Of a stretch of DNA of 55,704 nucleotides, positions 10,301 through 17,550 are shown piece by piece (within the stretch, counting starts at the first letter, position 1; every line of letters starts with the position of its first letter). The notes below the pieces were generated by a model that had not been told where the DNA came from, did no database searches, and saw only the letters and a program-made list of their open reading frames with translations. Location of the stretch: assembly GCA_028291055.1 (NCBI GenBank), contig JAQGIP010000119.1, positions 1 to 55,704 on the forward strand. The letters run 5' to 3'. Origin of the DNA: Caulobacter sp. (GTDB lineage Bacteria > Pseudomonadota > Alphaproteobacteria > Caulobacterales > Caulobacteraceae). The translations under genes and the position numbers were made by a program.

Positions 10301-12194
10301 GAGTGGACGCGCCGCCGTGATTGACGGATTCCACGCCCACCAGCGTGTCCGTGCCGTCGGCGGAGACGGCCGTCCAGCTGGCGCCCGTGGCCGTCAGGGT
10401 GACCGGGCCGGAGAAGACGGCGGTGTCGGTTCCCAGGCCGCCGAGCAGGACGTCGGCGCCCGCGCCGCCTGTCAGGGTGTCGTTGCCGTCGTTGCCCATC
10501 AGGATGTCGGCGCCCGCCGAGCCGGTCAGGCTGTCGCCCACGTGGCCGCCCAGCACGGTGATCGAGGGGCCCGTGTTGTGGGTAGCGGTCAGGTCGACGG
10601 TGACCGAGGTCAGGTCGTTCTGGAAGTTGAACTCCTCGCCGACGGCGGCGCCGAAGTCGTTGTCATGGATGCCGGTGAAGGCTGGGCCCGTCGGCGAACC
10701 GACCGCAATGCCGGTGCCGCCGCTCAGGAAGTGGTTGCCGCTGACGTTGGTCTTGGCATCGGTGTAGCCGTCCAGGTTCAGGCCCGAGCGGATATGAACG
10801 AAGGTGTTGCCGGTGATGTCCAGCTGGCTGGTCGTACCGTCGGACCACACGCCACGCTGCCAGTTGGCGGAGCCGAAATCGTCACCCACGCCCTGGGCGC
10901 CGGTGAACAGGTTGTCGGAGATGGTCACATGACCGGTGGCGGAGGTGTCGAGGCTGATGCCGCGGTCTTCGGAATTGCCGTTCGGGCCGGTCGAATAGAA
11001 GACCGAGTTCTCCACCGTCACGTCGTGGGCGCCGGTGATGCGCACGCCGAAGAACTGGGTGGAATTGTTGCTGGTGTTGAGGATTTCCACGCCGTCGAGG
11101 GTGGCGGCCGCCGAGACGGTGACCGCGCCGCTAATGACGGATTCCGCGCCCCGAACGCCCGCGCCGTCGACGCCGTGGTTGGCGCCTTCGATGGTCACGG
11201 CCTTGTTGACGTTGACCGCGCCGGCATAGGTCCCGGCTTCCAGATGGATGACGTCACCGTCGTGGGCCGCATCGATGGCCGCCTGCAGCGACATGCCGGC
11301 GCCGACATAGAGTTGGCCGTCGGGCCCGTGGACCACGGAGGCGGTGTTGGGGCCGATGCTCTGCAGGCCGACGCCGAAGGCGACCGCCTCGGATTCGCTG
11401 GCGAAGAAGTAGCTGAAGTGGCCGCTGGCGGCCCCTGCGTAGACGCTGTTGGTCACCGTCCAGGCGTTCGCGCCGCCGTTCGGGAAGGACGGCGGGAAGT
11501 CCACCGAGCCCAGGTTCAGGGTGGCCGAGGCGTCCTCGGCATAGATGCCGATCGCTTCGTTGTGGTTGTAGACGCCCGTGAAGTGGATCCCGTCTACCTG
11601 CTGGTTGTAGACGTTGTTGGTCGGATAGAGGCCGACCGAGCCCCAGGTGTTGCCCGTGGTGGTGATGTTGTCGAGCGTGACGTCCTTGCTGTCGGAGATG
11701 CCGATGCCGACGCCGCCCGTGCCGTTCCCGTTGGCGGTGACATGGCTGAGGTGGGCGCCGATGACGCCGTTGAGGTCGATCTCGGAGCTGAGCGAGCCGG
11801 TGACCGTCACGTGGTCCATGCTGAAGTCGAGCAGTCGGTCGGAGGCGACGCCCGTGTTGGGCTGAACCTTGATGCCGTAGTTGCCGGAGGCGGGGCCGGC
11901 GGCCGGGCCCTTTACCGAGAAGGTGGAGAGATTGACGCCGTCGGCGGTGACGAAGATGCCGTAGCCGTCGATGGCCGAGGCGTCGATGATCGAGCCGCCT
12001 TCGCTGGCGCCGATGATGCTGACGCTGTGATTGACGTTCAGGAAGGTGGTCCCGAGCGCGAAGGTGCCGTTGGAGAGCCTGATCGTGTAGCCGTCCAGCG
12101 CGGTGGCCATCGCCGCGCGCAGGTCGGTGTAGTCACCGCCCACCTGGACGTTGTTGGTGTCGAAGACGGTGGCGGTACCGGCGAGATTGGCCAT
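1..12194 (-). CDS. Giant RTX/beta-helix/VCBS secreted repeat protein (partial, C-terminus beyond left edge)
   Basis: One frame stays open from ATG 12194 (Shine-Dalgarno GAGGAA eight bases upstream) to the left edge: 4064 codons and no stop. There is no N-terminal signal peptide, as expected for type I secretion; the C-terminal signal would lie outside the window. Modules in order, with approximate residues: leading beta-helix 1-290; helix A1 296-550; RTX 550-628; helix B1 629-975; RTX 993-1158; helix C1 1155-1468; RTX 1478-1558; helix A2 1560-1798; RTX 1807-1988; helix C2 1990-2308; RTX 2318-2405; concanavalin/LamG-like 2405-2648; RTX 2650-2750; helix B2 2752-3098; RTX 3100-3190; VCBS/cadherin-like 3192-3327; carbohydrate-binding-like 3328-3510; VCBS array 3510 onward. 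Helices open with IQAAxxAAxxGDTI, typical of pectin-lyase folds. RTX segments show GGxGxDxL nonapeptides. Likely a calcium-folded surface or released adhesin or polysaccharide-active protein; no enzyme active site was identified. Confidence 0.9.
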   Translation of the reverse strand, partial: MANLAGTATVFDTNNVQVGGDYTDLRAAMATALDGYTIRLSNGTFALGTTFLNVNHSVSIIGASEGGSIIDASAIDGYGIFVTADGVNLSTFSVKGPAAGPASGNYGIKVQPNTGVASDRLLDFSMDHVTVTGSLSSEIDLNGVIGAHLSHVTANGNGTGGVGIGISDSKDVTLDNITTTGNTWGSVGLYPTNNVYNQQVDGIHFTGVYNHNEAIGIYAEDASATLNLGSVDFPPSFPNGGANAWTVTNSVYAGAASGHFSYFFASESEAVAFGVGLQSIGPNTASVVHGPDGQLYVGAGMSLQAAIDAAHDGDVIHLEAGTYAGAVNVNKAVTIEGANHGVDGAGVRGAESVISGAVTVSAAATLDGVEILNTSNNSTQFFGVRITGAHDVTVENSVFYSTGPNGNSEDRGISLDTSATGHVTISDNLFTGAQGVGDDFGSANWQRGVWSDGTTSQLDITGNTFVHIRSGLNLDGYTDAKTNVSGNHFLSGGTGIAVGSPTGPAFTGIHDNDFGAAVGEEFNFQNDLTSVTVDLTATHNTGPSITVLGGHVGDSLTGSAGADILMGNDGNDTLTGGAGADVLLGGLGTDTAVFSGPVTLTATGASWTAVSADGTDTLVGVESVNHGGASTLLVGSGGFATIQAAVNAAHSGDTILVAAGTYAENVVIATSGVTLIAQGEVTLQGTFKSDNGVAANGSVADFLTAVTTTAYNGNAGVAFQVNADNVTLTGFNIDGYAYGVKLGAGTDGATLNGLDITDSINGVYKGETDTISGLTMNGGSISDGYIGIYFAKTTTVGQAAVGTADGIVIDGVAFSHIAQKGIYAEALSNAHLDNLVMTDVGQLGGGKAFGSYQTNGDGIDINLKNGVYSHILIENFTFTDVGASDGGVANNSHLNGAGIAVKARSDGATYGAAPASASDIVIQDGSISGHLSTGIRAGEPGKANAGPSITVDNVDITGAQHSAIHGDIDNQTTAVMHITGTVDADSLIAATGATGPFDIDGGAGADVMHGGSGNDTYHVDNAGDQVVEGVGGGDDTVYTSIDFAAPANVEHVIYTGAGGGVIDAGDGDNTVTGGTGADTIDAGAGDDSITGGAGDDAIEGGAGDDTVHYSGTLTEGDLSYDPVLGTWTVTGGAADGTDTLKGVEKVTDSTGHTFLLIDPHGSYTSIQDAVDHASNGDTLLIGTGDYHEQVTISGFTNLTLKAMPGATVNIIAPTDVAETTLNNAGTRTINAVVAVVGSTNVVLEGINVDGDHKGGTISGTDPDFVGVYYKNSSGGLENTDIAGVTDATFNGSQHGVGLRVDNTTDLAFFMHGGSITDFQKNATSINHTLLDFTGVTITGAGATGETAQNGIQVSNSTGTISGNHVSGIGYTGTNGGVYSAGVLTFDNHDLDVTGNTVTGTNGVGPGLDNDTHTFGIYVDGNPGGEISGNTIDSADIGVQIYGDVTGGTTGPNTFTNTDLNDEYGAGLDFEGTSTGGSVSVMGSDTGDYLQGTAGADTLTGGGGNDFIDGLGGVDTAVFSAPVTLTSDGDGGWSATSTGADGADTLHNVERINDGSGHTTLLVGAGGYATLQAAVDAALAGDTIVVAAGDYTGNVTINKSLTIEGTNHGIDGAGARGAESRIIGAITVTAGVTLDGVEIVNTSANATDFYGVRVQTGADVTVENSVFFSVGPNATGTDRGIYLDTSATGHVTITGNLFTGDQTTDFANANWRSGIWSDGRASQLDITGNTFVHVRAGMNLDDYNDAHSNVSGNIFSSGGTGIAFNTPVVPTITGVHDNVFDAVNEEFNFQNIHTGINIDLTATHNTGTPGAGHSETVLGSTGDDHITGSGGVDALYGNAGNDDLDGGAGADYMEGGAGNDTYHVDNLGDVIAETGGGSDTAIISVDGYTLSAGIDNVVLTGAAHSVIGNGDNNTITGTADNDTLNGGAGDDSITGGAGADTIEGGAGDDTVHYTGPISAADLTFAGGVWTVNGGVDGTDTLTGVEKVTDGTHTFLLVDLAGSYTSIQDAVNHAHNGDTILIAGGDYTEQVTISGFTGLTLKAIDGATVNIIAPADVAQTATSSSGREIDAVVTVQNSANVVLDGVHVDGAGAGASIFPGTNPNFVGVFYRNASGGLTDTDIAHVRDNPLNGSQHGVGLQVDNDTLTAFFMHGGSITDFQKNATVFNHADLDVSGVTITGAGTTTELAQNGIQATASTGSIDHNTITGIGYGGGADAYSGSILLYGNDGLDVTNNTIVGANAGGHTEAKVVGIFLLDFGTGGNINGEISGNIISEVDTGIGVYDDATGTTIGANTVTAVDQTDPYAAGVDFEGTTTAGGFTINGSDAGDLLLGSGEGDTINGLGGNDQIDGGSGADVMAGGDGDDTYANVDVADTITEASGEGTDTVTTAISYTLGDNVENLTLLDGPNPTQTFQNFGLGAITSGENGWTVAGSHDQEVVDLGGEHGHVLRMSSDPSNNDFSGPVSVALTPHTGEPGTSAAYSTATMSFDLKPVAGADGSRLEVDLGNTQHTDRNNFMVIENIGGGIRFAVANPDTTGDFPDAGGAFPTDWHTLATGIDASVWHHVEIKVDYIDGPDNDVIEIFVDGVSIGTTTTFENYHDGSPNGVGLDHDVAAESYQTDAIFFRGADNGQPQDGPNGQNQGFYFDNLSGSELTGTGNALDNVITGNASNNVLDGMGGADTLIGGDGADTLNGGSGNDALDGGAGIDTAVINGPATITDTGATWTAVSGDGTDTLKNVEKVDNGAGHTTLLVGNGGYATIQAAIDAAHSGDTIVVGAGVYNEKLVITTSDLHLIASGDVTLHGTFKSDNGLADGDSVADFLATATSYLTNSGRGINVNADNVTIDGFKVDGFDTGLNMENGVDGLTLNNMQFTDTTQAIFKGTSATISGLTINGGSITDSYIGIYFAKATGLANVGVGTADGVVIDGMDFSHITQKGIYVEALSNADIKNFTMDDVGQWGGGPAFGSFKTNGDGIDLNLKNGDYSNISIHDFTMHDVGDSSGDQSQGSHANGAAIAIKARSDGGTYGPAPAIASNITVSNGVIDGNLSTGVRVGEPGQNGAGPAVTVENVSINGAEHSSVHGDIDNQTQSLMTVTGTSGDDSLVSKSGSTGRYDLHGGEGNDTLGGGLGNDTLDGGNGNDTVVYGGAWSGANVTNGGATVTSSEGTDTLNSIETLVFNGHSVSAAAAVNDAPIGVNDDNVGSADYVNEAGYLDAGDASATGNVLSNDIDADSSLGLGETKTVTGAYVGVEGSGSPDPVSGATVLHGEYGDLTINPDGTWTYALNNGDADTQALAIGDGVDDAFTYQVTDAHGLSDEATLHISVFGANDAPVITGHTNAGVSGSNLIVDGNFEAVDLSTGAPGVQADSHGNYTTSDPLHNWVYTGDTGGVYAPTPDITNADGQVGWTTVNGFATQTVTGAAESGQSYDLSVDIGTRYDQLGNVGEVLVYAGATLIGQASFTNNDPAHFSTVTLTTSAVGAGDNGADIRVVIHDQGGTQVLFDNVSLTEHGAPVLETTDSSPITAAMSVTFNDVDATIDHYSEVVSVSASGVTAGGPSNAALLGMLASGDLDENTSGDGTAHFGFAAASTAFDYLAAGEQVTLTYSVRVLDGHGGVSDTEDVSVTIEGTNDAAVITGSDSDSVSETDAVITASGNLDATDVDGSAAFVAQTDAAGSNGYGAFTIDASGAWTYTTAPSAHDAFVGGQHYPDSLTVATADGTTTTISVDILGTNDAAVITGTDSADLTETNAVLTANGDLDASDIDSSNAFVAQTDVAGLGGYGTFSIDAGGAWSYTANSAHNAFVDGQHYADSLTVETADGTSTVISVDILGTNDAAVLSADTVNVTETNSAASLSSSGTLTVSDVDSPETFVAQVATAGTYGAFSVDGDGNWNYTASSAHNEFVGGQNYADVFTVASADGTTTSVTVNMLGTNDAAVITGTGSANLTETNAVLTANGDLDATDVDGSAAFVAQTGVAGSNGYGHFSIDSAGVWSYTANTAHNEFVGGQHYSDTLTVATADGTTTTLSVDILGTNDAAVITGTGSANLTETNAVLTANGDLDATDVDS
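2900..11310 (-). repeat. Duplicated beta-helix modules A, B and C inside the giant gene
   Basis: Three module types each occur twice. Type A (about 10620-11310 and 6800-7515) shares TIEGxNHGxDGAGxRGAES and DTSATGHVTI. Type B (about 9270-10310 and 2900-3940) shares TFKSDNG, NADNVT and QKGIYxEALSNA. Type C (about 7790-8730 and 5270-6225) shares GSYTSIQDAVxHA, EQVTISGF, TVNIIAP and FMHGGSITDFQKNAT. The order from the N-terminus is A-B-C-A-C-B, so the second set is not a simple copy of the first. Boundaries are approximate and come from reading the translation. Confidence 0.8.
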
Positions 12195-12399
12195 GATCTT
12201 GTTTCCTCGGGCTATGGCGCGGCGCGAACGACGCACGACGCCGCCACGATGTTGATTTCGGGATTTTCGAGGAGGAAGCGGTGCGACGCCTCGCGCGGCT
12301 TGAGCCGGCGCGAAGTCACAATTCCAGATAGCTGAGCCTTAAGCTCAAACCGCCCCACAGCGTCCCCCCCGTATCAACGCCGCTCGTTAGCAGGCGGCG

Positions 12400-12414
12400 T
12401 TAATGGAACGTTAA
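12400..12414 (-). promoter_or_regulatory. CtrA-like binding site (TTAA-N7-TTAA)
   Basis: The sequence is TTAATGGAACGTTAA on the plus strand, so two TTAA half-sites are separated by exactly seven bases. This matches the established full site of the Caulobacter cell-cycle regulator CtrA. It lies about 206 bp upstream of the giant gene start, where it could control a promoter with a long leader. Only the sequence match is seen; regulation by CtrA is inferred. Confidence 0.5.
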
Positions 12415-12630
12415 AGGTACGGCCGTGTCCGGTAGAGGAGCATCCCCCAGTTTAGGTATGCCCGTAATGTTTCTATCGGGGTGTGGTTAAGTCTCGCCCA
12501 GCAAGGGCAAAAGCATTGCGACTCTGTAGCAAAACAGTGCCTGGAGGGTGATTTATTCCCCGAATGCGGGAGGTCTACCCTTCTGAGGCGCGCAATAATA
12601 TTTGCCGCACCCAAAGAGTACTTGAAGCGC

Positions 12631-12649
12631 GCCCCCCAGAAAAGGGGGC
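12631..12649. terminator. Possible terminator hairpin after the LuxR-type gene
   Basis: A GCCCCC stem pairs with GGGGGC across a seven-base loop, 13 bp beyond the regulator stop. No run of T follows on either strand, so intrinsic termination is doubtful. Confidence 0.25.
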
Positions 12650-12661
12650 TGTTGTATGAAA

Positions 12662-13876
12662 TCAGGACTTCAGACGCGGCGGCGAGCGTCGGGTAGCCGA
12701 CCGCTGTTCGGCGGACAGTCCGTCGGGCCGGGCGGCGAACAGCCGCTGCAGGCGCAGCAGGTCCACCTGGCGGGTGGACTGGGTCTTTTCCAGGATCAGC
12801 TTGATCTGGGTGCGCACCGTCTGCTCGGAGGTGCCGCGAGTGTCGGCGATCTGCTTGACCGACTGGCCCTCGATGAGGCGGCTGGTGATGGCCGCCTCGG
12901 CGTCTGTCAGCCCATAGACCGAGCGCAGGCGGGTCAGTTCGCCCAGGCCCAGCTGGCGCACCGAGGCGTCGACCAGATAGACCGCCGCGCGGATCGGCCC
13001 GACGTTCAGGAAGGCGTTCTCGTGGCCCAGGGGCACGACGATGGCGACCACAGGCGCGCCCCCGGCGGCGGAGCGGATCACCACTTCGGACGGCGCGCGC
13101 TGCGACCAAGCCACCTGGGTGTCGGTGGCCCGGGCGATGGCGGCGTGCAGTTCGCTGTCGGTGGTCGGATCGCGGGCGTTCAGCCGGTCCTCGCGCGCGC
13201 TCAGGCCGACCCCGGCGCCGAACAGGGCGCGGGCCGCGGCGTTGGCGAACAGCAGGCGCGACCCCGCCCCGATCAGGCAGCAGGCGGTATCGAAACCGTC
13301 CAGCGCGCCCTCGATGGCCGGATCGATCATCTTGGTGGGCTGCAGGTCCAGCATCAGGCCCACGGCGCGGCGCACATGCGGGAAGGCGGCGCGGGCCACG
13401 GCCTTGTCGTCGTCGTTGAAGGGGTCGCCCCTGCGGCCGCGATTGACGGTCATCACCACCGCCGGCGTGCCGTCATCCGCGTTCAGCCGGTAGATCGACT
13501 GCAGCCCATGCTCCACGTCCATGGGATGCATGTACTCGCGGTAGTAGTCGGTCTCGTGCAGCTCTTCGTAGGGATAGACGTCGGCGTTGGCGAACACGCC
13601 GGGGACCAGCCCCATGGCGATGGCCCGCTCGGCGAAGGGCGCCTGGCGGCCGTAGATGTGGACCTTGTCCAGCACCGGGGTCGGGTCGATGTTCTCGGTG
13701 ATGAACAGGAAGGGGGTATAGGCGCCCAGCGGCGGCGCATGCAGCGCGCCCATGTCGGAGCCCGTCACGGCGATGAACTGGCTGAGCAGGTCCTTCCAGC
13801 GCGAGGGATCGTAGACCGACGCATAGGCCGTCTCGATCAGCCCCTCCACGAGGCGCATACGCTCCTCAGCCGTCAC
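12662..13876 (-). CDS. LuxR-family transcriptional regulator with N-terminal sensory region
   Basis: About 404 residues. The C-terminal ~65 residues form a LuxR-type helix-turn-helix (LTDAEAAITSRLIEGQSVKQ, then IADTRGTSEQTVRTQIK). The long N-terminal part resembles the PAS-like region common in alphaproteobacterial LuxR solo regulators; no autoinducer-binding signature was recognised. The start is uncertain: GTG at 13876 follows a GGGGGG run by five bases, ATG at 13858 follows GAGGAG by three, and the frame stays open to 13927. It is transcribed in the same direction as the giant secreted protein gene downstream, so it is a candidate regulator of it, but this is position only. Confidence 0.85.
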   Translation of the reverse strand: MTAEERMRLVEGLIETAYASVYDPSRWKDLLSQFIAVTGSDMGALHAPPLGAYTPFLFITENIDPTPVLDKVHIYGRQAPFAERAIAMGLVPGVFANADVYPYEELHETDYYREYMHPMDVEHGLQSIYRLNADDGTPAVVMTVNRGRRGDPFNDDDKAVARAAFPHVRRAVGLMLDLQPTKMIDPAIEGALDGFDTACCLIGAGSRLLFANAAARALFGAGVGLSAREDRLNARDPTTDSELHAAIARATDTQVAWSQRAPSEVVIRSAAGGAPVVAIVVPLGHENAFLNVGPIRAAVYLVDASVRQLGLGELTRLRSVYGLTDAEAAITSRLIEGQSVKQIADTRGTSEQTVRTQIKLILEKTQSTRQVDLLRLQRLFAARPDGLSAEQRSATRRSPPRLKS

Positions 13877-14045
13877 TTCATCCCCCCGGCGCCCGTCGTC
13901 GTTGCTGTGCGACAGGCGACAACTCAACCTAGATCAGATTTTACGGCGCATGAAATGCCAATTCTACTGGGCGTTGTCCGACGGTCGCCCAATTCGGGCG
14001 CCGGGAGCCGTTATAGGCGATCACCTGTCGCGATGTCCGGAGGCC

Positions 14046-14177
14046 CTAGAGGGGTTCGGCGATCCCGAAGCGGTCCAGTTCGGCGTTCAGGCGCTTGAAC
14101 TTGCGGCCCAGCCGGATGGCCGTCGCCAGCATGGCGGCCATGTAGAGCGGTCCGACGATGTAGACTGCGGCCAGCAT
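14046..14177 (-). CDS. Small single-pass membrane protein (43 aa)
   Basis: ATG 14177 follows a GAAGGA ribosome-binding site by seven to eight bases. The product starts with a hydrophobic stretch (MLAAVYIVGPLYMAAMLATA), then a basic segment IRLGRKFKRL and a short acidic tail. This is the usual layout of a one-helix inner-membrane protein with a positive-inside cytoplasmic tail. The frame extends upstream without a stop, but the upstream part reads as arginine- and proline-rich antisense-like sequence, so the short form is preferred. Function unknown. Confidence 0.5.
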   Translation of the reverse strand: MLAAVYIVGPLYMAAMLATAIRLGRKFKRLNAELDRFGIAEPL

Positions 14178-14477
14178 GGGCAGAGGTCCTTCGCGGAGGG
14201 CGAAGAATTCGCCACGACGCGCACTCGATAGGACATTGGGGGGCGCGGGAGCAGCCCGCGCATGCCCTATGTGGGGTATGCGACCGAGACAGCGGGGGCG
14301 GTCGCCGGGCGCCGCGGCCCCTCGCCCTTCTGCCGGCGCCCGAAACAGGCGACGCCGATTAACCAACCCCATGAATTAGCTTGGCTATCATGTCGACGAA
14401 TATGACACGGCGCGTTTTGCCCATTTTGGGTAGCACCGGAGCGAAACTGAGCGATGCGACCCTAGGTCGCGCGGGAT
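14178..14477. other. Intergenic region, no gene recognised
   Basis: 300 bp between the small membrane protein gene and the nitronate monooxygenase gene. It holds the ribosome-binding site of the former. Open frames on both strands lack domain features and nothing else was recognised. Confidence 0.5.
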
Positions 14478-15452
14478 TCACGCGCCAATTGAGGCTTTCG
14501 GCGCCGGAACCTGGCCATAGCGGGCCGCCAGGACGGTGATCACCGATTCGAATTCGGCCATGGTCTCGGCGATGATCTGGTCCACCGGCTTGATCGAGTC
14601 GATGCGCCCCGCCACCTGGCCCGACAGCGCGATGGAGGCCCCCATGTCGCCGCCGAAGTAGAGGTCGAGCGCCGTGCCGAACTCCTTCATGGCCCCCTCC
14701 GGCGGCGGCTCCTTCTCCATGCGGGTGGTCTTTTCGGTGCGCAGCGCCCGCAGGGCCGGGCCGGGTCCGAAGCGGTTGAGGAAGACGGTGTCGGTCTCCT
14801 GGGCGTCGAGGATGGCCTGCTTCCAGTTGCCGTGGACGGGGCTCTCGGCCGCCGAGACCATGCGCGTGCCCATCTGGATGGCCTCCGCGCCCAGGGCGAA
14901 GGCCGCCGCCATGCTGCGCCCGTCCACCATGCCGCCGGCGGCCACCACCGGCAGGTCGGTCCTCGAACAGACCAGCGGCAGCAACACCATGCTGGCCACC
15001 TCCTTGGGGCTCTTGAAGCCGCCGCCCTCGCCGCCTTCGACCACCAACCCGTCGACCCCGGCCTCGATGGCCTTCAGCGCCGCGCTGAGCGAGGGCACCA
15101 CATGGAAGACGGTAAGGCCCGCCGCCTTCAGGGCCGAGCAATAGCGGTTGGGATCGCCCGCCGAGGTGGTGACGAACTTCACCCCCTGGTCGACCACGAA
15201 GGAGACGATGTCCGGATCGCGCACGAAGGCCTGGGCGATGTTGACCCCGAACGGCTTGGAGGTGAGGCCGCGCATCTTCTTGACCTCCTCGCGCACCTCA
15301 TCGAGGCGGCCGGACGAGGTCTCGATGATCCCCAGCCCGCCGGCATTGCTGACCGCCGAGGCCAGCTGGGCGCGCGCGATCCAGCCCATGGGCGCCTGGA
15401 TGATCGGATACTCCACGCCCAGCATCCGGGTGATGCGATTGTCGATGGCCAT
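14478..15452 (-). CDS. Nitronate monooxygenase (2-nitropropane dioxygenase family)
   Basis: 324 residues, the usual length for the family. FMN-dependent TIM-barrel enzymes of this family oxidise alkyl nitronates; close relatives include FabK-type enoyl-ACP reductases. Seen: the N-terminal PIIQAPMGWIA motif, SNAGGLGIIE, the flavin-phosphate loop VVAAGGMVDGRSMAAAFALGAEAIQMGTR, and the VEGGEGGG segment. ATG 15452 has GGGAGC upstream. It is divergent from the HWE sensor kinase gene with a 176-bp spacer. The substrate in this organism is unknown. Confidence 0.88.
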   Translation of the reverse strand: MAIDNRITRMLGVEYPIIQAPMGWIARAQLASAVSNAGGLGIIETSSGRLDEVREEVKKMRGLTSKPFGVNIAQAFVRDPDIVSFVVDQGVKFVTTSAGDPNRYCSALKAAGLTVFHVVPSLSAALKAIEAGVDGLVVEGGEGGGFKSPKEVASMVLLPLVCSRTDLPVVAAGGMVDGRSMAAAFALGAEAIQMGTRMVSAAESPVHGNWKQAILDAQETDTVFLNRFGPGPALRALRTEKTTRMEKEPPPEGAMKEFGTALDLYFGGDMGASIALSGQVAGRIDSIKPVDQIIAETMAEFESVITVLAARYGQVPAPKASIGA

Positions 15453-15628
15453 GGCCTGCTCCCGATCCGTCTCTTGTTGTTGCCCCCCACTATGGCGGCA
15501 ATGCCCGGCGCTTCAAACGGATGTTCGAGCCTTATCTAGGCAATGGCGCGGGAACACCGCTATGGTCCGCCCGGGGCGGCGCCGGGGCGACGCCGGCCCA
15601 TGTGACGGCGGCATTCAGTAGAGACGGC

Positions 15629-17470
15629 ATGGCAGAGCTTGATGAGCTGCGCGCGGAGAACGCCCTCCTGCGCCGGCAGATAGATGATCTGCAGCAATCC
15701 CTGGCCGACAAGCCGGTGGTGGGACGCGCCGCCCTCTTCTCCCTGATCGACGCCATGCCGATGCTGGTGGGGGTGATCGAGCCCTCCGGCGCCGCCGGTT
15801 TCCTGAGCCGCGCCTTCGAGCGCTGGCTGATCGCCGGGGCGGACGAGACCCTGCCCCTTCTCGAACGGCTGGTTCCGGCCCTGCGCGCGCCCGTGGCGCC
15901 CCTGCTGGCCCCCGCCCTGGCCGGCCAGGCCCAGGGTGTCAGCCTGACGCTGGCCGACCGCGACGGCGAGTCCCGCGACCTCAGCCTCAGCGTCATTCCC
16001 CGCCTGGACGCCGACGGAACGGTCAACGGCGTCATCCTGGTCGGTCAGGACAATACCGACCGCCGCCGCGCCGACGAGGCCCTGAGCGGCAGCGAGCGGC
16101 GCCTGCGCCTGGCCACCCATGCCGCCGGCTTAGGGATCTGGGACTGGAACCTGGTCACCGGCGACATCCAGTATTCCGAGCACGCCAAGGCCATCTGCGG
16201 CTTCCCGCCCGGCAGGCCCGTGACCATCGAACAGATCCGCGCCCTCACCCACCGCGACGATCATCCGATCACCTCGGCCATGGCGGAGCGCGCCACCGAC
16301 CCGGCCATCCGCGAGCAGTTGCCCTTTGAATACCGCCTGCGGCTACCGAACGGCGCCATCCGCTGGGTGCTGGCCCACGGCGAGGCGGTGTTCGCCACCG
16401 AGGGCGATAGCGTCAAGGCCGTCCGCTATGTCGGCACGCTGCAGGACATCACCGGGCGCAAGGCGGTGGAGGAGGCGCTGGCCGAGAGCGAGGCGCGCCT
16501 GCGCCTGATCGTCGAGGGCGAGGGCGTCGGCGCCTTCGACACCGACATGGCCACGGGCGAGGCCGTTTGGTCGGCTTCCACCTTCGAGATGATGGGTCTG
16601 CGCCCCACGCCCGACGGTCGCGCCGGTCCGTCCATCTGGGAAAGCCGCCTGCATCCCGCCGATGTCCAGCATGTGCTTGCCGCGCGCGCGGCGGCCCAGG
16701 CGGGCGGCGACTGGAAGACCACCTACCGGATCCTGCGCGGCGACACCGGCGAGACCCGCTGGATCACCACCTACGGCCGCATCATTCCGCGTCCCGGCAT
16801 GGCGCCGCGCTCTGTCGGCATGATCGTCGACGTCACCGACGAGAAGCTGGCCGAGGCCAGGCAACGCCTGCTGCTCAACGAGCTGAATCACCGGGTGAAA
16901 AACACCCTGGCCGCCGTGCAATCGATCGCGCGCTCCACCCTGCGCGGCCAGGTCGGGTCGGAGGCCGCCACGAACCTCTTCACCTCGCGGCTGATGGCGC
17001 TGTCGTCCGCCCACGACGTGCTGACCCGTGAAACCTGGGAGGGCGCGGGCCTGCGCGAGATCGTAGCCGGCGCGGTGCGGGCCTATGAGGACGACGGCGG
17101 CGGCCGTTTCCAGATCGAGGGCGAGGATGTGCGCATCGCGCCCAAGGCCGCCGTGGCCCTGGCCATGGCTCTGCACGAACTGGCCACCAACGCCGCCAAA
17201 TACGGTGCGCTGACGGTAGAGACGGGCCGGGTCATCCTGCGCTGGGAGGCCCGGGGCGTGGGCGAGGCGCGCCGCCTGGAGCTGGAATGGCGCGAGGTCG
17301 GCGGTCCGGCGGTCACGCCCCCGGGCCGGGGCGGCTTCGGCTCACGCCTGCTGCGCCAGGGTCTGAAGTCGGAACTGGGCGCCTCGGCCCAGATGCGGTT
17401 CGAGCCCACCGGCCTGATCTGCGTCATCCAGGCGCCGCTGGTCAGTGAACAGGCGCTCGAACCGGTCTGA
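15629..17470 (+). CDS. HWE-family PAS sensor histidine kinase
   Basis: 613 residues from ATG 15629. The frame opens earlier at 15521, but the first 36 codons look non-coding and the chosen start begins a coiled-coil-like [17 protein letters not shown]. Three PAS domains follow at about 25-135, 150-270 ([20 protein letters not shown]) and 283-405 ([14 protein letters not shown]). The dimerisation box is [19 protein letters not shown] with His421. The N box is [13 protein letters not shown] at about 514, and a WxE motif (ELEWREV) follows at about 553, which defines the HWE class. No transmembrane segments, so it is a cytoplasmic sensor. No response regulator gene is adjacent. Confidence 0.9.
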   Translation: MAELDELRAENALLRRQIDDLQQSLADKPVVGRAALFSLIDAMPMLVGVIEPSGAAGFLSRAFERWLIAGADETLPLLERLVPALRAPVAPLLAPALAGQAQGVSLTLADRDGESRDLSLSVIPRLDADGTVNGVILVGQDNTDRRRADEALSGSERRLRLATHAAGLGIWDWNLVTGDIQYSEHAKAICGFPPGRPVTIEQIRALTHRDDHPITSAMAERATDPAIREQLPFEYRLRLPNGAIRWVLAHGEAVFATEGDSVKAVRYVGTLQDITGRKAVEEALAESEARLRLIVEGEGVGAFDTDMATGEAVWSASTFEMMGLRPTPDGRAGPSIWESRLHPADVQHVLAARAAAQAGGDWKTTYRILRGDTGETRWITTYGRIIPRPGMAPRSVGMIVDVTDEKLAEARQRLLLNELNHRVKNTLAAVQSIARSTLRGQVGSEAATNLFTSRLMALSSAHDVLTRETWEGAGLREIVAGAVRAYEDDGGGRFQIEGEDVRIAPKAAVALAMALHELATNAAKYGALTVETGRVILRWEARGVGEARRLELEWREVGGPAVTPPGRGGFGSRLLRQGLKSELGASAQMRFEPTGLICVIQAPLVSEQALEPV

Positions 17471-17550
17471 TCGCGCGCGATGGTAAATCGCGGTTGCCAA
17501 GCGCCCCGACGCGTTGCCAGATGCCCGGCCGCAGTCTTCGGAGTTACCGG

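Larger units (their letters stand above)
12195..12661. other. Intergenic region upstream of the giant gene
   Basis: 467 bp separate the LuxR-type gene from the giant gene, both on the minus strand. The stretch from about 12400 to 12660 has more A+T than its surroundings. It holds a CtrA-like TTAA-N7-TTAA site and a short GC hairpin near the end of the regulator gene. Short open frames on both strands here show no recognisable protein features. Confidence 0.6.

Noticed and set aside
4785..12335. A 2516-codon open frame on the plus strand, and another of 1112 codons at 1365-4703
   Set aside because: Both are antisense shadows of the giant minus-strand gene. Their products are glycine/valine/aspartate-rich with no domain, while the minus strand reads as clear beta-helix, RTX and VCBS modules with a good start.
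12411..13109. A 232-codon minus-strand frame overlapping the LuxR-type gene end
   Set aside because: It is another frame of the regulator region; the helix-turn-helix is encoded in the 12662-13876 frame.
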